The position numbers and the translations under genes are program-made. Below the pieces are notes generated by a model. It did not search any database, had not been told where the DNA came from, and worked only from the letters and a program-made list of their open reading frames with translations. DNA of 64,000 nucleotides from Collinsella aerofaciens (GTDB lineage Bacteria; Actinomycetota; Coriobacteriia; Coriobacteriales; Coriobacteriaceae). The stretch covers positions 1-64,000 of the forward strand of contig NZ_JADNHZ010000009.1 in the NCBI RefSeq assembly GCF_015554145.1, written 5' to 3'. Shown piece by piece: positions 1 through 9,078 of this stretch. The first letter of the stretch is position 1. Each line of letters starts with the position of its first letter.

Positions 1-75
1 GAATCCGGCGCATCCGCGTTGGCGCGATTGGCGAAAATACGTTGGTGAAAATGGTGAAAAATATATTGACGCTAA

Positions 76-645
76 CACCTGTTCCAGGGCTGCGCCTGGC
101 AGCGCTGCGTGACGCACCTGCAGCGCAACCTCCAGAGCGCCTGCTCGGGCAGGCCCGAGGACTCCAAGGCGGCCGTCAGGGACCTCGTGCACGCCGCGGT
201 CTACCAGGACGACCCCGACCTCGCGCGCTGCGTGTGGGCCGAGGCGGCGCCCTGGGTGGCGTCGGTGTCCGCCAGGGCCGGCGAGGTCTTCGAGCAGGCC
301 GAGGACTCCGCGCTGGCGTTCACGGCCTTCCCCAGGGCGCACTGGGCCAAGCTCCGCACCAACAACGTCCAGGAGCGCGCCAACCGCGAGATCAAGCGCC
401 GCTACAGGGTCGTGCAGTCCTTCCCCTCGAGGGAGTCGATGCTGCGCCTGACGTGCGCGAGCCTCATGGAGACCGAGGGGCAGTGGTCCCAGCAGCGCGT
501 GTTCTCCGAGGCCTCGGCCGCCGAGGGCTTCGCCGAGCCCGCGGACAGGCCGGCCCCGACAGAGGGGAGGCGCCGCGCGCTCGGGCGGCGCGCCAGGGAG
601 ATAGTGGACGAGATAGTCGAGAAGCGCGGCCTCAAGAAGGAGTAA
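76..645 (+). pseudogene. IS256-family (mutator-type) transposase, C-terminal remnant
   Basis: The reading frame opens directly after a TAA at 73-75 and gives about 189 residues, against roughly 400 for a complete IS256-type transposase, so the N-terminal half is missing. The frame begins HLFQGCAWQRCVTHLQRN, which resembles the family's conserved WQRC..H..RN segment just before the last part of the catalytic domain. Further on, NNVQERANREIKRRYRVV followed by FPSRESMLRL is the typical block carrying the third catalytic acidic residue and the RR motif. The upstream DDE aspartates are absent, so it cannot be active on its own. There is no credible start or ribosome-binding site at the junction. 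The bases before position 76 are more AT-rich and not transposase-like, which suggests a deletion or recombination junction. Family call is firm; the nature of the left junction is inference. Confidence 0.85.
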
Positions 646-993
646 CATCGGAGCTTGCAGCGACGGACCTCAGGACACTCTTACACCACGTCTGCGCGCG
701 CCACCTCGCGCGCTACCGCATGTGCGCCATTTTGGGTGGTTTTGCCTGCTACTAAAATTGTAACAGTACTCATATTTGCCTCTTTTTGTCCACGACCTCT
801 TGGAGCCGGCTCGAAAAGAGTGATTTTGGGTTGTTTGCTGCGGGTGTGGGCTTGGAAACAACGCTCGGGGTGGCGAGGCGTCCAGAATTCGGTCGCAAGG
901 AGGGCGTTCCTCGGCTGTGTCAGGAGTGTCCCTGGGTGCCGGCACATAAGGAACGTCCCTAACTGCCGGAGGGGGGGGAGTTTGCGCTGCAGG
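646..993. other. Intergenic region between transposase remnant and acyltransferase
   Basis: No supported gene. It should contain the right end of the IS element, but I could not define its terminal inverted repeat. Two imperfect direct copies of ATTTTGGGTKGTTTKSCTGC occur near 730 and 823. A reverse-strand copy of a dispersed REP-like palindrome lies at 918-969. A G8 run is at 971-978. Confidence 0.5.
918..969 (-). repeat. REP-like dispersed repeat (GGGGACGTTCC family), minus-strand copy
   Basis: On the minus strand this reads GTTAGGGACGTTCC, then TGCCGGCACCCAGGGACACTCC. It matches the copies near 26461, 34120 and 48937 in order and spacing. The centre is a GCCGGC palindrome. Confidence 0.65.
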
Positions 994-3210
994 TTACTTG
1001 TCGGTGCCCAGCTTGTGCGGCTTGAGAGCGAGCGCATTGACGAGCGCGTCGGCGGCGGACTTGACGGCTGCCGGCTGCGGATCGTTGACGTGGTCCTCGG
1101 GGTGCACGGGCAGGTCTTTCTTGACCGCATCGTGGATCAGGTTAAGGTACTCGGTCACGCCGGTAGTCGACAGGTGCGTGCCGTCGCCATCGAACAGGTC
1201 GTTGCGGTTGGCACTGTGCCCGTACCAGTCGATAACGCGTACATTCTTGTAGCGCGTGGCGGCGTTGGCGATGGCCTGGTTCGTGGACCCGACCCACGGC
1301 TGCGGGCTACGCGTGTTTACAAACACGACAATACGCTTATCTCCCGCATCGGCCATGATGGCGTCGATCTGATCGTTGGTTACCAAGCCGTTTGTGCCCA
1401 GCGCAAAGACCACGATCCTGCCGGCAAGGTTCTGCTGGATATAGCCCTCAAATGTCGCGCGGCCCGCATCAAACTGGCGGCCCTTTTCGGCATCGATATG
1501 GCTGTGCGGGAACACGCCGTCAAAGGAATCAACGGCGCGCAGCGACACGGAGTCACCGATCATCAACAGGTCGTAGGAGCCATCGGGGAAGCCGTCGTTG
1601 TCCTTGTCGGTATCGTCGGCCGCCTGCTGGTCGGTGGGCGCGGTGTTTTTGGCTTCCTTGTTGAGGACTTCGGCGCCCTCACCGCTCAGCGCGGAGGTCT
1701 CCGGCACAAAGATCAGGCCGCCCAGCGCGATGACAAGCACGATCCCGCAAGTGGCGCACACAGGAATATGCGCGCGCACCCAGTTGGCGGGCGTGGTGGT
1801 ACCGTCGCGGAACTCGGCGACGGTGCGGCCGAAGGCGCCCTTTCTAAACGGCGTCTCGATAAAGCGATATGAGCATTCGGCTACGGCGACCACCAACAAC
1901 ACCTGCAAAATGTACTGCCACCACGGCGTATCGTTGATGTTGGCGACCGGGTTCATGAGCAACAGTAGCGGATAGTGCCACAGGTAGATGCTGTACGAGC
2001 GCTTGCCAACCCACACGAGCGGTTCGGCGGACAGTGCGCGGGCAACCATTCCCCGGGGCTGCACGCAGGCCGCGATGACCATGAGCGTGAGGATGGAGCA
2101 TAACAGCGTGCCGCCGCGATATTGGAACGCGGTGTAGCCGTTGGTGAGCGCGACCATGGCGGCAAGGCCAACCAGACCCACGACGCCCAACACATCGATG
2201 GATGCGGGCGAGGACCAAAAGCGCACGAGGGCGCTCGGCTGTGCCGGGACGGTCTCGGCTGCGTCGTCGGTCGTAGCGTCATGCTTGCCCTCGGCGATCT
2301 TGCCGTGCTTGGCGGCGCCAGCCAGGCGATTGAGCCCCAAACGACGAGCGAGACGCACCGGCGCCAGGTCGCGATCGGGGATAAAGGCCATCCAGGCGCC
2401 CAGCAGCAGCGAGAAGACGCGGGTGTCGGTGCCGTAGTACACGCGGCTGGGGTCGGCGGCGGGGTTATAGAGCACCATCATGGCGAGGGCAGATACCGCG
2501 GCAAGGCCCAGAACCACGCGGCGCGTGTTGGGCTTGCTCACATGCATGGATACCATGGCAAACAGCAGTGGCGGCCAAATCAGGTAGAACTGTTCCTCGA
2601 TGGCAAGCGACCAAAAGTGCGTGAGCGGCGAGGGGTCGCCCAGAGCATTGAAGTACGAGACGTTTTGGGCAATCTGCCACCAGTTGTTGAAGAACAGCAG
2701 CGACGGCAGGATGTCGGGGCGCATCTTGGTGAGCATCACGTGGTTAAAGATGGTGCACAGCGCGCAGGTCACGAACACTACCGCTACCACGGCGGGGACC
2801 AGGCGACGGATACGGCGGATCCAGAAGCTCTTGAGGTCGATGCGGCCGGTCTTAGCGACTTCGTTGAGTAGCAGGCGTGTGATCAGATAGCCCGAAAGCA
2901 CAAAGAAGATCGTGACGCCGAGCAGACCGCCCTGCGCCCACGTGAGGTTGAGGTGATAGAGCACCACCGCGACGACGGCAAGCGTGCGCAGACCGTCGAG
3001 CGCAGGGATATAGCGGGACTTGGGACGAGCAGGCGTCTGCTCCGCGGCGGGAGTGTTGGCGCGGCCCTCGTTGTTGGCGGAAGCGCGATGGGGGCTCGCA
3101 GTGCGTCGCGGCTCGTTGGCACGGCGTTCGCCCTTCACGCGTTCGTGCGGCGCCGGCTCGTTGCCCGTGCGGCGTCGGCCGCGCGAGCCCGATTGCGAGA
3201 ATTGTTCCAT
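994..3210 (-). CDS. Membrane acyltransferase (OafA/OatA type) with C-terminal SGNH domain
   Basis: This 738-residue protein is probably a cell-surface O-acetyltransferase that moves acetyl groups across the membrane onto peptidoglycan or a surface polysaccharide. A basic, Arg/Pro-rich cytoplasmic tail (residues 1-65) precedes an acyltransferase-3 domain. That domain starts with YIPALDGLRTLAVV (about 67-80), has the conserved His in LYHLN (about 86) and contains FFVLSGYLIT (about 102-111). About ten membrane helices follow. The last 190 residues form an extracytoplasmic SGNH-like domain: a GDS block (LLMIGDSVS), an Asn block (FALGTNG) and a C-terminal DGTH dyad. This two-domain layout and length fit OatA. 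The gene is transcribed away from the ribokinase gene and stands alone. Family is secure; acceptor and acyl group are not determined. Confidence 0.88.
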   Translation of the reverse strand: MEQFSQSGSRGRRRTGNEPAPHERVKGERRANEPRRTASPHRASANNEGRANTPAAEQTPARPKSRYIPALDGLRTLAVVAVVLYHLNLTWAQGGLLGVTIFFVLSGYLITRLLLNEVAKTGRIDLKSFWIRRIRRLVPAVVAVVFVTCALCTIFNHVMLTKMRPDILPSLLFFNNWWQIAQNVSYFNALGDPSPLTHFWSLAIEEQFYLIWPPLLFAMVSMHVSKPNTRRVVLGLAAVSALAMMVLYNPAADPSRVYYGTDTRVFSLLLGAWMAFIPDRDLAPVRLARRLGLNRLAGAAKHGKIAEGKHDATTDDAAETVPAQPSALVRFWSSPASIDVLGVVGLVGLAAMVALTNGYTAFQYRGGTLLCSILTLMVIAACVQPRGMVARALSAEPLVWVGKRSYSIYLWHYPLLLLMNPVANINDTPWWQYILQVLLVVAVAECSYRFIETPFRKGAFGRTVAEFRDGTTTPANWVRAHIPVCATCGIVLVIALGGLIFVPETSALSGEGAEVLNKEAKNTAPTDQQAADDTDKDNDGFPDGSYDLLMIGDSVSLRAVDSFDGVFPHSHIDAEKGRQFDAGRATFEGYIQQNLAGRIVVFALGTNGLVTNDQIDAIMADAGDKRIVVFVNTRSPQPWVGSTNQAIANAATRYKNVRVIDWYGHSANRNDLFDGDGTHLSTTGVTEYLNLIHDAVKKDLPVHPEDHVNDPQPAAVKSAADALVNALALKPHKLGTDK

Positions 3211-3396
3211 AAAACATCATCCAATGACGAGAATAATCAGCACGTATTCATTGTAGCTGCCTGCTCCTGTGAATGCTTGCTGCTGGCGCAAGCTCAAGCG
3301 CGCGTCCACATCAAAGTGAATTAAAGTTATGGAGGTGCGAGAGCACACAATTGACGGTCGACAGCGGGCGCAGAGCCCACGGACGAGGAGGTTTCC

Positions 3397-4392
3397 ATGG
3401 CGGATCACAGCATCGTTGCGGTGTTCGGCAGCATGAACATGGACCTTTCGGTGGCGTGCGAGCGCATGCCGCGCGCGGGCGAGACAGTCGGTGGCAGCGG
3501 TTTTATCACCAACGCCGGCGGTAAGGGCGCCAACCAGGCCGTCGCTGCCGCGCGCATGGGTGCGCACACGTGCATGATTGGCGCTGTTGGGCGCGATACC
3601 TTTGGCGATGTGCTCGTGGCGGGGCTTCAGGATGCCGGCGTGGGCGTTGAGTTTGTGACACGTCTCGATGGCGTGGAGACCGGTACCGCGACTATCATTC
3701 GCTGCGAGAGCGATAACCGCATCGTGCTGTCGCCGGGCGCCAACCATGCACTTGCGGGCGAGGACGTTGCCCGCGCACTGAGGCGCCTGGTGGCCGACGA
3801 GCTCGACGGCGACGCCAGAGAGATTGCCCCGGCTGCCGGAAGCGTCTTTATCGCCCAGGGCGAATGTGATCTGATGGCAACGGCCGCGGCGCTCTCTTGC
3901 GCTCACGAGCTGGGATTCTATACGATCTTTAACCCGGCACCCGCCTGCGACCTGCCGGCAGGAGCGTGGCCTGCGGTCGACCTGGTCTGCCCCAACGAGA
4001 CCGAGTGCCAGGTGCTGACGGGCATTCTGCCCACGGATGATGCGAGTTGCGTCGCCGCGCTCAATGCGCTGCTCGACAAGGGCGCCGGGACTGCGGTCAT
4101 CACGCTAGGCGATACCGGCTCAGTTGCACTTGGCGATGACGGTGAGCTGCTGCGCATGCCGGCACTTTCGTGCGCGGTGGTCGATACGACGGCCGCGGGC
4201 GATACGTTTATTGGTGCGCTTGCGGCGGCTCGCCTGGAGGGCCTGCCGCTCTTTGAGTGCATGGCGGCGGGCGCACGCGCCTCGGCGGTGACGGTGTCGC
4301 GCCTGGGCGCACAGCAGTCGATTCCCACGCGTGCCGAAGTTGAGCGCGTGTTTGATTTAGACGATTTGGTACAAGACGGAGAAGCGGAGTAG
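3397..4392 (+). CDS. rbsK: Ribokinase-like PfkB-family sugar kinase
   Basis: Predicted to phosphorylate ribose (or a similar sugar) at O5 with ATP in the cytoplasm. At 331 residues it is close to the usual ribokinase length. Visible motifs are GSMNMD at residues 11-16, GGKGANQAVA at about 41-50 (PfkB signature 1, substrate binding) and DTTAAGDTFIGA near residue 265, where the Asp of AAGD is the expected catalytic base. The start follows GAGGAGG about 8 nt upstream. The stop lies 4 nt before the next start, so the kinase and the nucleoside hydrolase are surely cotranscribed. Together they form a salvage pair in which the hydrolase releases ribose and this enzyme phosphorylates it. Other PfkB substrates cannot be excluded. 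Confidence 0.85.
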   Translation: MADHSIVAVFGSMNMDLSVACERMPRAGETVGGSGFITNAGGKGANQAVAAARMGAHTCMIGAVGRDTFGDVLVAGLQDAGVGVEFVTRLDGVETGTATIIRCESDNRIVLSPGANHALAGEDVARALRRLVADELDGDAREIAPAAGSVFIAQGECDLMATAAALSCAHELGFYTIFNPAPACDLPAGAWPAVDLVCPNETECQVLTGILPTDDASCVAALNALLDKGAGTAVITLGDTGSVALGDDGELLRMPALSCAVVDTTAAGDTFIGALAAARLEGLPLFECMAAGARASAVTVSRLGAQQSIPTRAEVERVFDLDDLVQDGEAE

Positions 4393-4396
4393 AACA

Positions 4397-5371
4397 ATGG
4401 CAACCAAGAAGCTGATCCTTGATCTGGATATGGGTGTGGACGATGCGATGGCGCTGGCCTATGCCATCGCGAGCCCCGAGGTGGAGCTCGTGGGCATCAC
4501 CACGTGCTTTGGCAACGTGCGCGTCGAGCAATCGGCGCACAACTGCCTGGCGGTGCTCGATCTGCTGGGTCGCCCCGAGGTGCCGGTGTACCTGGGTGCC
4601 GACCGTCCTCTGCAGGCGACCGAGCCCTATACGCCGCCGGCGTCCACCACGCTTATCCACGGCAAGAACGGCATCGGCGGCGCGAGCGTGCCCGCCTCGC
4701 CGTACGAGCCGGTGGGGGCGACGTCGGCCGATGGCAACGCTGCGGTCGATTATCTGATCGATGCCGCGCGTACCTATGGCCCCGACCTGATCTACGTGGC
4801 GACCGGCCCGCTCACCAATCTGGCGCTTGCCCTGGAGCGTGATGCAGCGGCGATGATGTCTATCGGTCGCGTGGTCGTGATGGGCGGTGCGCTCACCGTG
4901 CCCGGCAACGTGAGCGCGGGCGCCGAGGCCAACATAGCAAGCGACCCCGAGGCCGCCGACGCCGTGCTGCGTTCGGGCCGCAAGCTCACTATGGTGGGTC
5001 TGGATGTGACGCATCGCGTGGTGCTCACGCGTCGCGATATTGCCGGCTGGACGGGCTCGGGCACCATGGCGGGCTGCGCATTTGCGAGCATGGTCGAGCA
5101 CTATATTGGCTCGTACGAGATGAACGCACCCTACCTGGGCGGCTGCGCACTGCACGATCCGCTGGCGGTTGCCGTGGCGATTGACCCCACGCTTGTGGGT
5201 GCGCTCGGCTGTAACCTGCGCGTCGACCTGCTGGGCGAGTACCGCGGCCGCACCATCTGCGACGAGCACCGCCTGTCCGATCCGGACAAGAGCGCGCTTG
5301 TGGCGCTGACCGTCGACGCCCCGCGCTTCCTCGCGGAGTTTAAGGCGCGTATGGCCCGCGTCCTAGGTTAA
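4397..5371 (+). CDS. Nucleoside hydrolase (inosine-uridine preferring family)
   Basis: A 324-residue cytoplasmic enzyme predicted to hydrolyse the N-glycosidic bond of ribonucleosides to base plus ribose. The N-terminal DLDMGVDDAMAL (residues 9-20) is the family's calcium-binding Asp cluster, although the usual DTDxGxDD appears as DLDMGVDD. The segment VMGGALTVPGNVSAGAEANI near residue 160 is the typical MGG..x..GN...EfN region, with EAN in place of EFN. Near residue 240, GGCALHDPLAVA carries the conserved metal-binding HDP. The upstream ribokinase stop lies 4 nt away. The product ribose would feed directly into that kinase. Specificity (purine, pyrimidine or other) cannot be told from sequence. 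Confidence 0.88.
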   Translation: MATKKLILDLDMGVDDAMALAYAIASPEVELVGITTCFGNVRVEQSAHNCLAVLDLLGRPEVPVYLGADRPLQATEPYTPPASTTLIHGKNGIGGASVPASPYEPVGATSADGNAAVDYLIDAARTYGPDLIYVATGPLTNLALALERDAAAMMSIGRVVVMGGALTVPGNVSAGAEANIASDPEAADAVLRSGRKLTMVGLDVTHRVVLTRRDIAGWTGSGTMAGCAFASMVEHYIGSYEMNAPYLGGCALHDPLAVAVAIDPTLVGALGCNLRVDLLGEYRGRTICDEHRLSDPDKSALVALTVDAPRFLAEFKARMARVLG

Positions 5372-5440
5372 ATGTTTTTCACGCCCCAAATTGGCTACCG
5401 AGTAAATGTGCCCGTTGGGGGAATAGTCGCACCACTTCGC

Positions 5441-5510
5441 TTGACAACAGGCTAAACTAGCTCATAAACATTTACTATTCTGTTTAGATTGAATTTGCGG
5501 TCGTTTAGTT
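5441..5510 (+). promoter_or_regulatory. Promoter and operator-like half-sites upstream of the LacI regulator
   Basis: TTGACA at 5441-5446 is a perfect -35 with TAAACA at 5465-5470 as a weak -10 (18-bp spacing). The region holds GCTAAAC (5451), ATAAACATTTAC (5464), TGTTTAGA (5481) and CGTTTAGT (5502), the same TAAAC/GTTTA half-sites found near 6.7 kb and 37.2 kb. Autoregulation is inferred. Confidence 0.5.
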
Positions 5511-5569
5511 GTCGAGTCACGGGGCGGTCAGGCCACGATGCTCGACCGCGACCGTTACTAGGGGGAACA

Positions 5570-6580
5570 ATGGCTAAAGCAAGTGTTCGCGAGATCAGCC
5601 GCATCACCGGTTTTTCGCCTGCGACTGTGTCCAACGCGCTCAACCGCAAGCGCAGCGTGAGCGAGGAGACCGCCAAGGTCATCCTGGAGTGCGCGCAATC
5701 GCTCGGCTACCAGCAATCGACGCAGCTCGAGAGCATTCAGTTTGTGCTCGCGCGCAAGACGGGCGCCATCCTGGACGAGAGCACCTTTCACCCCGCGGTC
5801 ATCGAGGGCGTGGAGCGCCAGGCGCGTCGCCACGGCATGAGCACGAGCTTTGTCTCGCTCGACTTTAGCGACTTGAACGCCGTGCGCCCGCAGGTCGAGG
5901 GCCTTATCGCCGACCCGGCTGCCGCCATCGTGCTGATGGGCACCGAGCTGGGTGAGGAAGATTACGCCTTGTTCGCCAACGCCGCCGCCCACCTGATCGT
6001 GCTCGACGGCTGGAGCGACCGCCAGTACTTTGATGCCGTAGTCATTGCCAACACCGATTCGGTGCTGCGTGCCGTGGATTACCTTATCGAGAAGGGTCAC
6101 AAGCAAATTGGCTACCTAGCAGGCGACCTTCGCATCCGCAACTTTAAGGATCGCGAGCGCGGCTATCGTCAAGCGCTTGAGGATGCGGACCTCGAGGCCA
6201 ACTCGACATGGCGCGTCACGCTGGGCACTACGCTCGAAGGTGCCTATCGCGATATGGGTGCATGGCTCGACAGCGTCTCGCGCGACGACCTGCCGACGGC
6301 TTTCTTTGCCGAGAACGACGTGCTCGCCGTGGGTGCCATGCGCGCGTTGAACGAGCACGGCATTCGCGTGCCCGAGGACGTCTCGATCATCGGCTTTGAC
6401 GATCTGTCGCTGGGCGCCTTCTCCAACCCGCCGCTCACCACGGTGCATGTTCCCAAACACGAGGTGGGCGAGATCGCGGTGCGTCGTCTGGTGGGCAACA
6501 TCCGCAATCCCAAGAGCTATACCTGCAAGACGGCCGTATCGACCTATTTTGTCGAGCGCCAGAGCGTGCGCGAAATCTAG
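5570..6580 (+). CDS. LacI-family transcriptional regulator
   Basis: A 336-residue sugar-responsive DNA-binding protein. The HTH is VREISRITGFSPATVSNAL (about residues 6-24) followed by RKRSVSEETAKVILE, the LacI hinge pattern. The periplasmic-binding-protein-like sensor domain contains HKQIGYLAGD, FFAENDVLAVGAMRALNEHG and VSIIGFDDLSLGAF. I chose ATG 5570 because the HTH must lie at the N-terminus. An upstream in-frame start at 5489 would add 27 unrelated residues and runs through the operator region. A GGGGGAA tract lies just before the start. It precedes the isomerase-transketolase-kinase operon and is separated from it by a terminator. Palindromes on both sides and at 37.2 kb suggest it controls its own gene, the operon and the distant PTS/esterase pair. 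Confidence 0.92.
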   Translation: MAKASVREISRITGFSPATVSNALNRKRSVSEETAKVILECAQSLGYQQSTQLESIQFVLARKTGAILDESTFHPAVIEGVERQARRHGMSTSFVSLDFSDLNAVRPQVEGLIADPAAAIVLMGTELGEEDYALFANAAAHLIVLDGWSDRQYFDAVVIANTDSVLRAVDYLIEKGHKQIGYLAGDLRIRNFKDRERGYRQALEDADLEANSTWRVTLGTTLEGAYRDMGAWLDSVSRDDLPTAFFAENDVLAVGAMRALNEHGIRVPEDVSIIGFDDLSLGAFSNPPLTTVHVPKHEVGEIAVRRLVGNIRNPKSYTCKTAVSTYFVERQSVREI

Positions 6581-6642
6581 GCGGAGGCGGTATCGCCCGC
6601 TTCGCGTCAAAGCACGCTAGGGCAGCAAATACAACGCCATTT

Positions 6643-6673
6643 AAAAGAGGGTCCTTCTGGGCCCTCTTTTTTG
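6643..6673 (+). terminator. Rho-independent terminator after the LacI gene
   Basis: AAAAGAGGGTCC, loop TTCT, then GGGCCCTCTTTTTTG: a GC-rich stem followed by a T run, 63 nt after the regulator stop. It separates the regulator transcript from the sugar operon. Confidence 0.85.
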
Positions 6674-6694
6674 TTTCCCTTGTATGTTCAATCC

Positions 6695-6820
6695 GTTTAC
6701 ATACCGTTTAGGCTGATTTCTCTACCGTCTACGGGTATTTCGCGCTAAACTTCTAAACAGAAGAGTAAAACATTTAGTAAACAGAACAAAACGAAACACG
6801 CATCTGTTTACTGAACATGT
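6695..6820. promoter_or_regulatory. Cluster of LacI-type operator half-sites upstream of the sugar operon
   Basis: Four paired GTTTA/TAAAC sites lie in 126 nt: CGTTTACATACCGTTTAGG (about 6694-6712), GCTAAACTTCTAAACAG (6744-6760), AACATTTAGTAAACAG (6769-6784) and CTGTTTACTGAACATG (6804-6819). The last ends just upstream of the ribosome-binding site. TACCGTCTA also recurs at 37371. The arrangement suggests repression with looping by the LacI protein encoded at 5570. Confidence 0.55.
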
Positions 6821-6838
6821 GATTAGGGGAGGACGTAC

Positions 6839-8239
6839 ATGGATAAGATCAAGCTCGGTTTTGTGCCCACGCGCCGCAGCATCTTTAGCGCGCCGGACGC
6901 GATCAAGTATCGCGGGCTGACGGCTGATCGCCTGCGCGAGATCGGCGTCGACATCGTGGATATCGACGACATCAACGATGAGGGCCTGCTGTTCGACGAC
7001 AGCCATATCGAGCCTATCGTCAAAAAGTTCCGCGCCGAGGGCGTCGACGGCATCATGCTGTGCCACGCCAACTTTGGCACCGAGTACGTTTGCGCCCGCC
7101 TTGCCCGCGAGCTCGGCCTGCCCGTGCTGCTGTGGGGTCCGCGCGACGAGCGCCCTGAGCCCGACGGCACCCGCCTGCGCGATAGCCAGTGCGGCCTGTT
7201 CGCCACCGGCAAGGTACTTCGCCGCTTCCAGGTTCCCTTCACCTATATGACCAACTGCCGCCTGACCGACCCCGAGTTCGAGCGCGGCGTTTGGGACTTC
7301 TTGGCCGTGTGCAACGTGGTCAAGACCTTCAAGCACACCCGCATCCTGCAGATGGCCACCCGCCCGTTCGACTTCTGGTCGACCATGTGCAACGAGGGCG
7401 AGCTGCTCGAGAAGTTCAACATCCAGCTTTCGCCCATTCCCATGACCGAGCTTGTCCAGGCTGTGCGCGACGCCCAGGCTGACGAGCAGGCCATGGCCGC
7501 CATGCTTGCCCACATCAACGACAGCTTTGAGATCTGCATTCCCGAGGACAAGGTTCCTGCGGTCGCAGGACTTGCCATTGCCATGAAGCGCCTGGTCGAG
7601 AAGTACGGCTGCAACGCCGGTGCCATCCAGTGCTGGAACGCCCTGCAGGACGAGCTGGGCATTATGCCCTGCGCCGCCAACGCCATCCTCAACGAGATGG
7701 GTATCCCCGTCGTGTGCGAGACCGATATCCACGGAGCCATCACCGCGCTGATGGTCGAGGCTGCCGACCTGGGCCGTCACCGCGGCATGTTCGCCGACTG
7801 GACCGTGCGTCATCCCGATAACGAGAACGGCGAGCTGCTGCAGCACTGCGGCCCCTGGCCCTGCAGCTGCGCGGCCGTCAAGCCCAAGCTCACCTACCCG
7901 CTGGCATTCGATCACCCCGGCGCGCTGACAGCCGAGGCCAAGCACGGCGACCTCACCCTTGTTCGCTTTGACGGCGACAACGGCGAGTACTCGCTGCTGC
8001 TGGGCAACGCCCGCGGCATCGACGGCCCGGCCGGCATGGGCACCTACCTGTGGGTCGAGGTCGAAAACCTCAAGCGCCTCGAGGCCAAGATCGTCGAGGG
8101 TCCCTACATCCACCACTGCGTCGCCATTCACGCCAACGTGGTGCCGGTGCTCTACGAGGCATGCAAGTACATCGGCATTGCCCCCGACTTATACGACCCG
8201 ATTGAAGAAGACGTCAAAGCCTACCTGCGAGGAGAGTAG
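6839..8239 (+). CDS. L-fucose/L-arabinose isomerase-like sugar isomerase
   Basis: A 466-residue cytoplasmic protein with the FucI/AraA architecture: an N-terminal Rossmann-like half with GIMLCHANFGTEY, a middle domain with VPAVAGLAIAMKRLVEKYGCNAGAIQCW, and a C-terminal barrel with HHCVAIH. Metal-binding acidic and His residues are expected around CETDIHGAI (about residue 300) and HHCVA. Enzymes of this fold interconvert aldoses and ketoses with Mn2+. The start has a good GGGGAGG site. The stop is 2 nt before the transketolase start, so an isomerase-transketolase operon is clear. Context suggests that the product ketose is phosphorylated by the FGGY kinase and split by the transketolase. Substrate is unknown: D-apiose is proposed, while D-arabinose, L-arabinose or L-fucose are alternatives. 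Confidence 0.78.
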   Translation: MDKIKLGFVPTRRSIFSAPDAIKYRGLTADRLREIGVDIVDIDDINDEGLLFDDSHIEPIVKKFRAEGVDGIMLCHANFGTEYVCARLARELGLPVLLWGPRDERPEPDGTRLRDSQCGLFATGKVLRRFQVPFTYMTNCRLTDPEFERGVWDFLAVCNVVKTFKHTRILQMATRPFDFWSTMCNEGELLEKFNIQLSPIPMTELVQAVRDAQADEQAMAAMLAHINDSFEICIPEDKVPAVAGLAIAMKRLVEKYGCNAGAIQCWNALQDELGIMPCAANAILNEMGIPVVCETDIHGAITALMVEAADLGRHRGMFADWTVRHPDNENGELLQHCGPWPCSCAAVKPKLTYPLAFDHPGALTAEAKHGDLTLVRFDGDNGEYSLLLGNARGIDGPAGMGTYLWVEVENLKRLEAKIVEGPYIHHCVAIHANVVPVLYEACKYIGIAPDLYDPIEEDVKAYLRGE

Positions 8240-8241
8240 AA

Positions 8242-9078
8242 ATGGCAACTATCGAAGAGCTTGAATCCCTGCGTTGGGACCTTCGCCGCGATTGCGTCGA
8301 TATCATCATGGCTGGCGCTGGCGGCCACATCGGCGGCGACATGTCGGTGATCGATGCGCTGATGACCCTCTACGCTAACCATCTCAACATTTCGCCCGAG
8401 ACCGTCGACGATCCCAATCGCGATCGCTTCGTGCTCTCCAAGGGCCATGCCATGGAGGCCTACTACGCGGTGCTCTGCCACGAGGGCTATCTGGACCTCG
8501 ATGACGTCAAGGCCCGCTTCTCTAAGTTCGGCAGCCCCTACATCGGTCATCCCAACAACAAGCTCAAGGGCATCGAGATGAACTCGGGCTCGCTGGGCCA
8601 TGGCCTGCCCGTGGCCGTTGGCATGGCGCTTGCCGGCAAGATGGACGGCCGCGGCTACCGCGTCTACACCATCATGGGCGACGGCGAGCTTGCCGAGGGC
8701 TCGGTCTGGGAGGGCGCCATGAGCGGCGGCAACTACCAGCTCGATAACCTGTGCGCGCTCGTGGATCGCAACCGCCTGCAGATTAGCGGCAGCACCGAGG
8801 ACGTCATGAAGCAGGACTCGCAGGAGGAGCGCTGGGCCGCCTTCGGTTGGAACGTGCTGTCCATTCCGGGCAACGACGTCCAGGCCATCGACGCCGCGCT
8901 GACGCTTGCGGCCGAGACTAAGGGAAAGCCTACGGTCATCATCCTCAACACGGTGAAGGGCTATGGCTCGCCCGTTATGGAGGACAAGGCCGGCTGGCAT
9001 CATCACCTGCCCAACGACGAGGAATATGCCCAGATCATCGCCGATTTCGCTGCCCATAAGGAGGCCATCAATGGCTAA
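8242..9078 (+). CDS. Transketolase, N-terminal (thiamine diphosphate-binding) subunit
   Basis: A 278-residue split-transketolase subunit that binds the pyrophosphate end of ThDP and Mg2+. It has HIGGDMSVIDALMTLY (about 29-44), DRFVLSKGHAMEAYYAVL, GSLGHGLPVAVGMALAGK (about 116-133) and the ThDP/Mg motif IMGDGELAEGSVWEGAM near residue 141, with the expected Asn replaced in a DRNRLQISG context. It is a half-size enzyme that needs the partner encoded immediately downstream, whose start codon overlaps this stop by 8 nt. It lies between an isomerase and its partner subunit and so is dedicated to this pathway, probably transferring a C2 unit from a ketose phosphate. Confidence 0.93.
   Translation: MATIEELESLRWDLRRDCVDIIMAGAGGHIGGDMSVIDALMTLYANHLNISPETVDDPNRDRFVLSKGHAMEAYYAVLCHEGYLDLDDVKARFSKFGSPYIGHPNNKLKGIEMNSGSLGHGLPVAVGMALAGKMDGRGYRVYTIMGDGELAEGSVWEGAMSGGNYQLDNLCALVDRNRLQISGSTEDVMKQDSQEERWAAFGWNVLSIPGNDVQAIDAALTLAAETKGKPTVIILNTVKGYGSPVMEDKAGWHHHLPNDEEYAQIIADFAAHKEAING

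Noticed and set aside
971-978. G8 run as a phase-variable tract
   Set aside because: It is short and lies beyond the 3' end of the acyltransferase gene, not in a promoter or start region.
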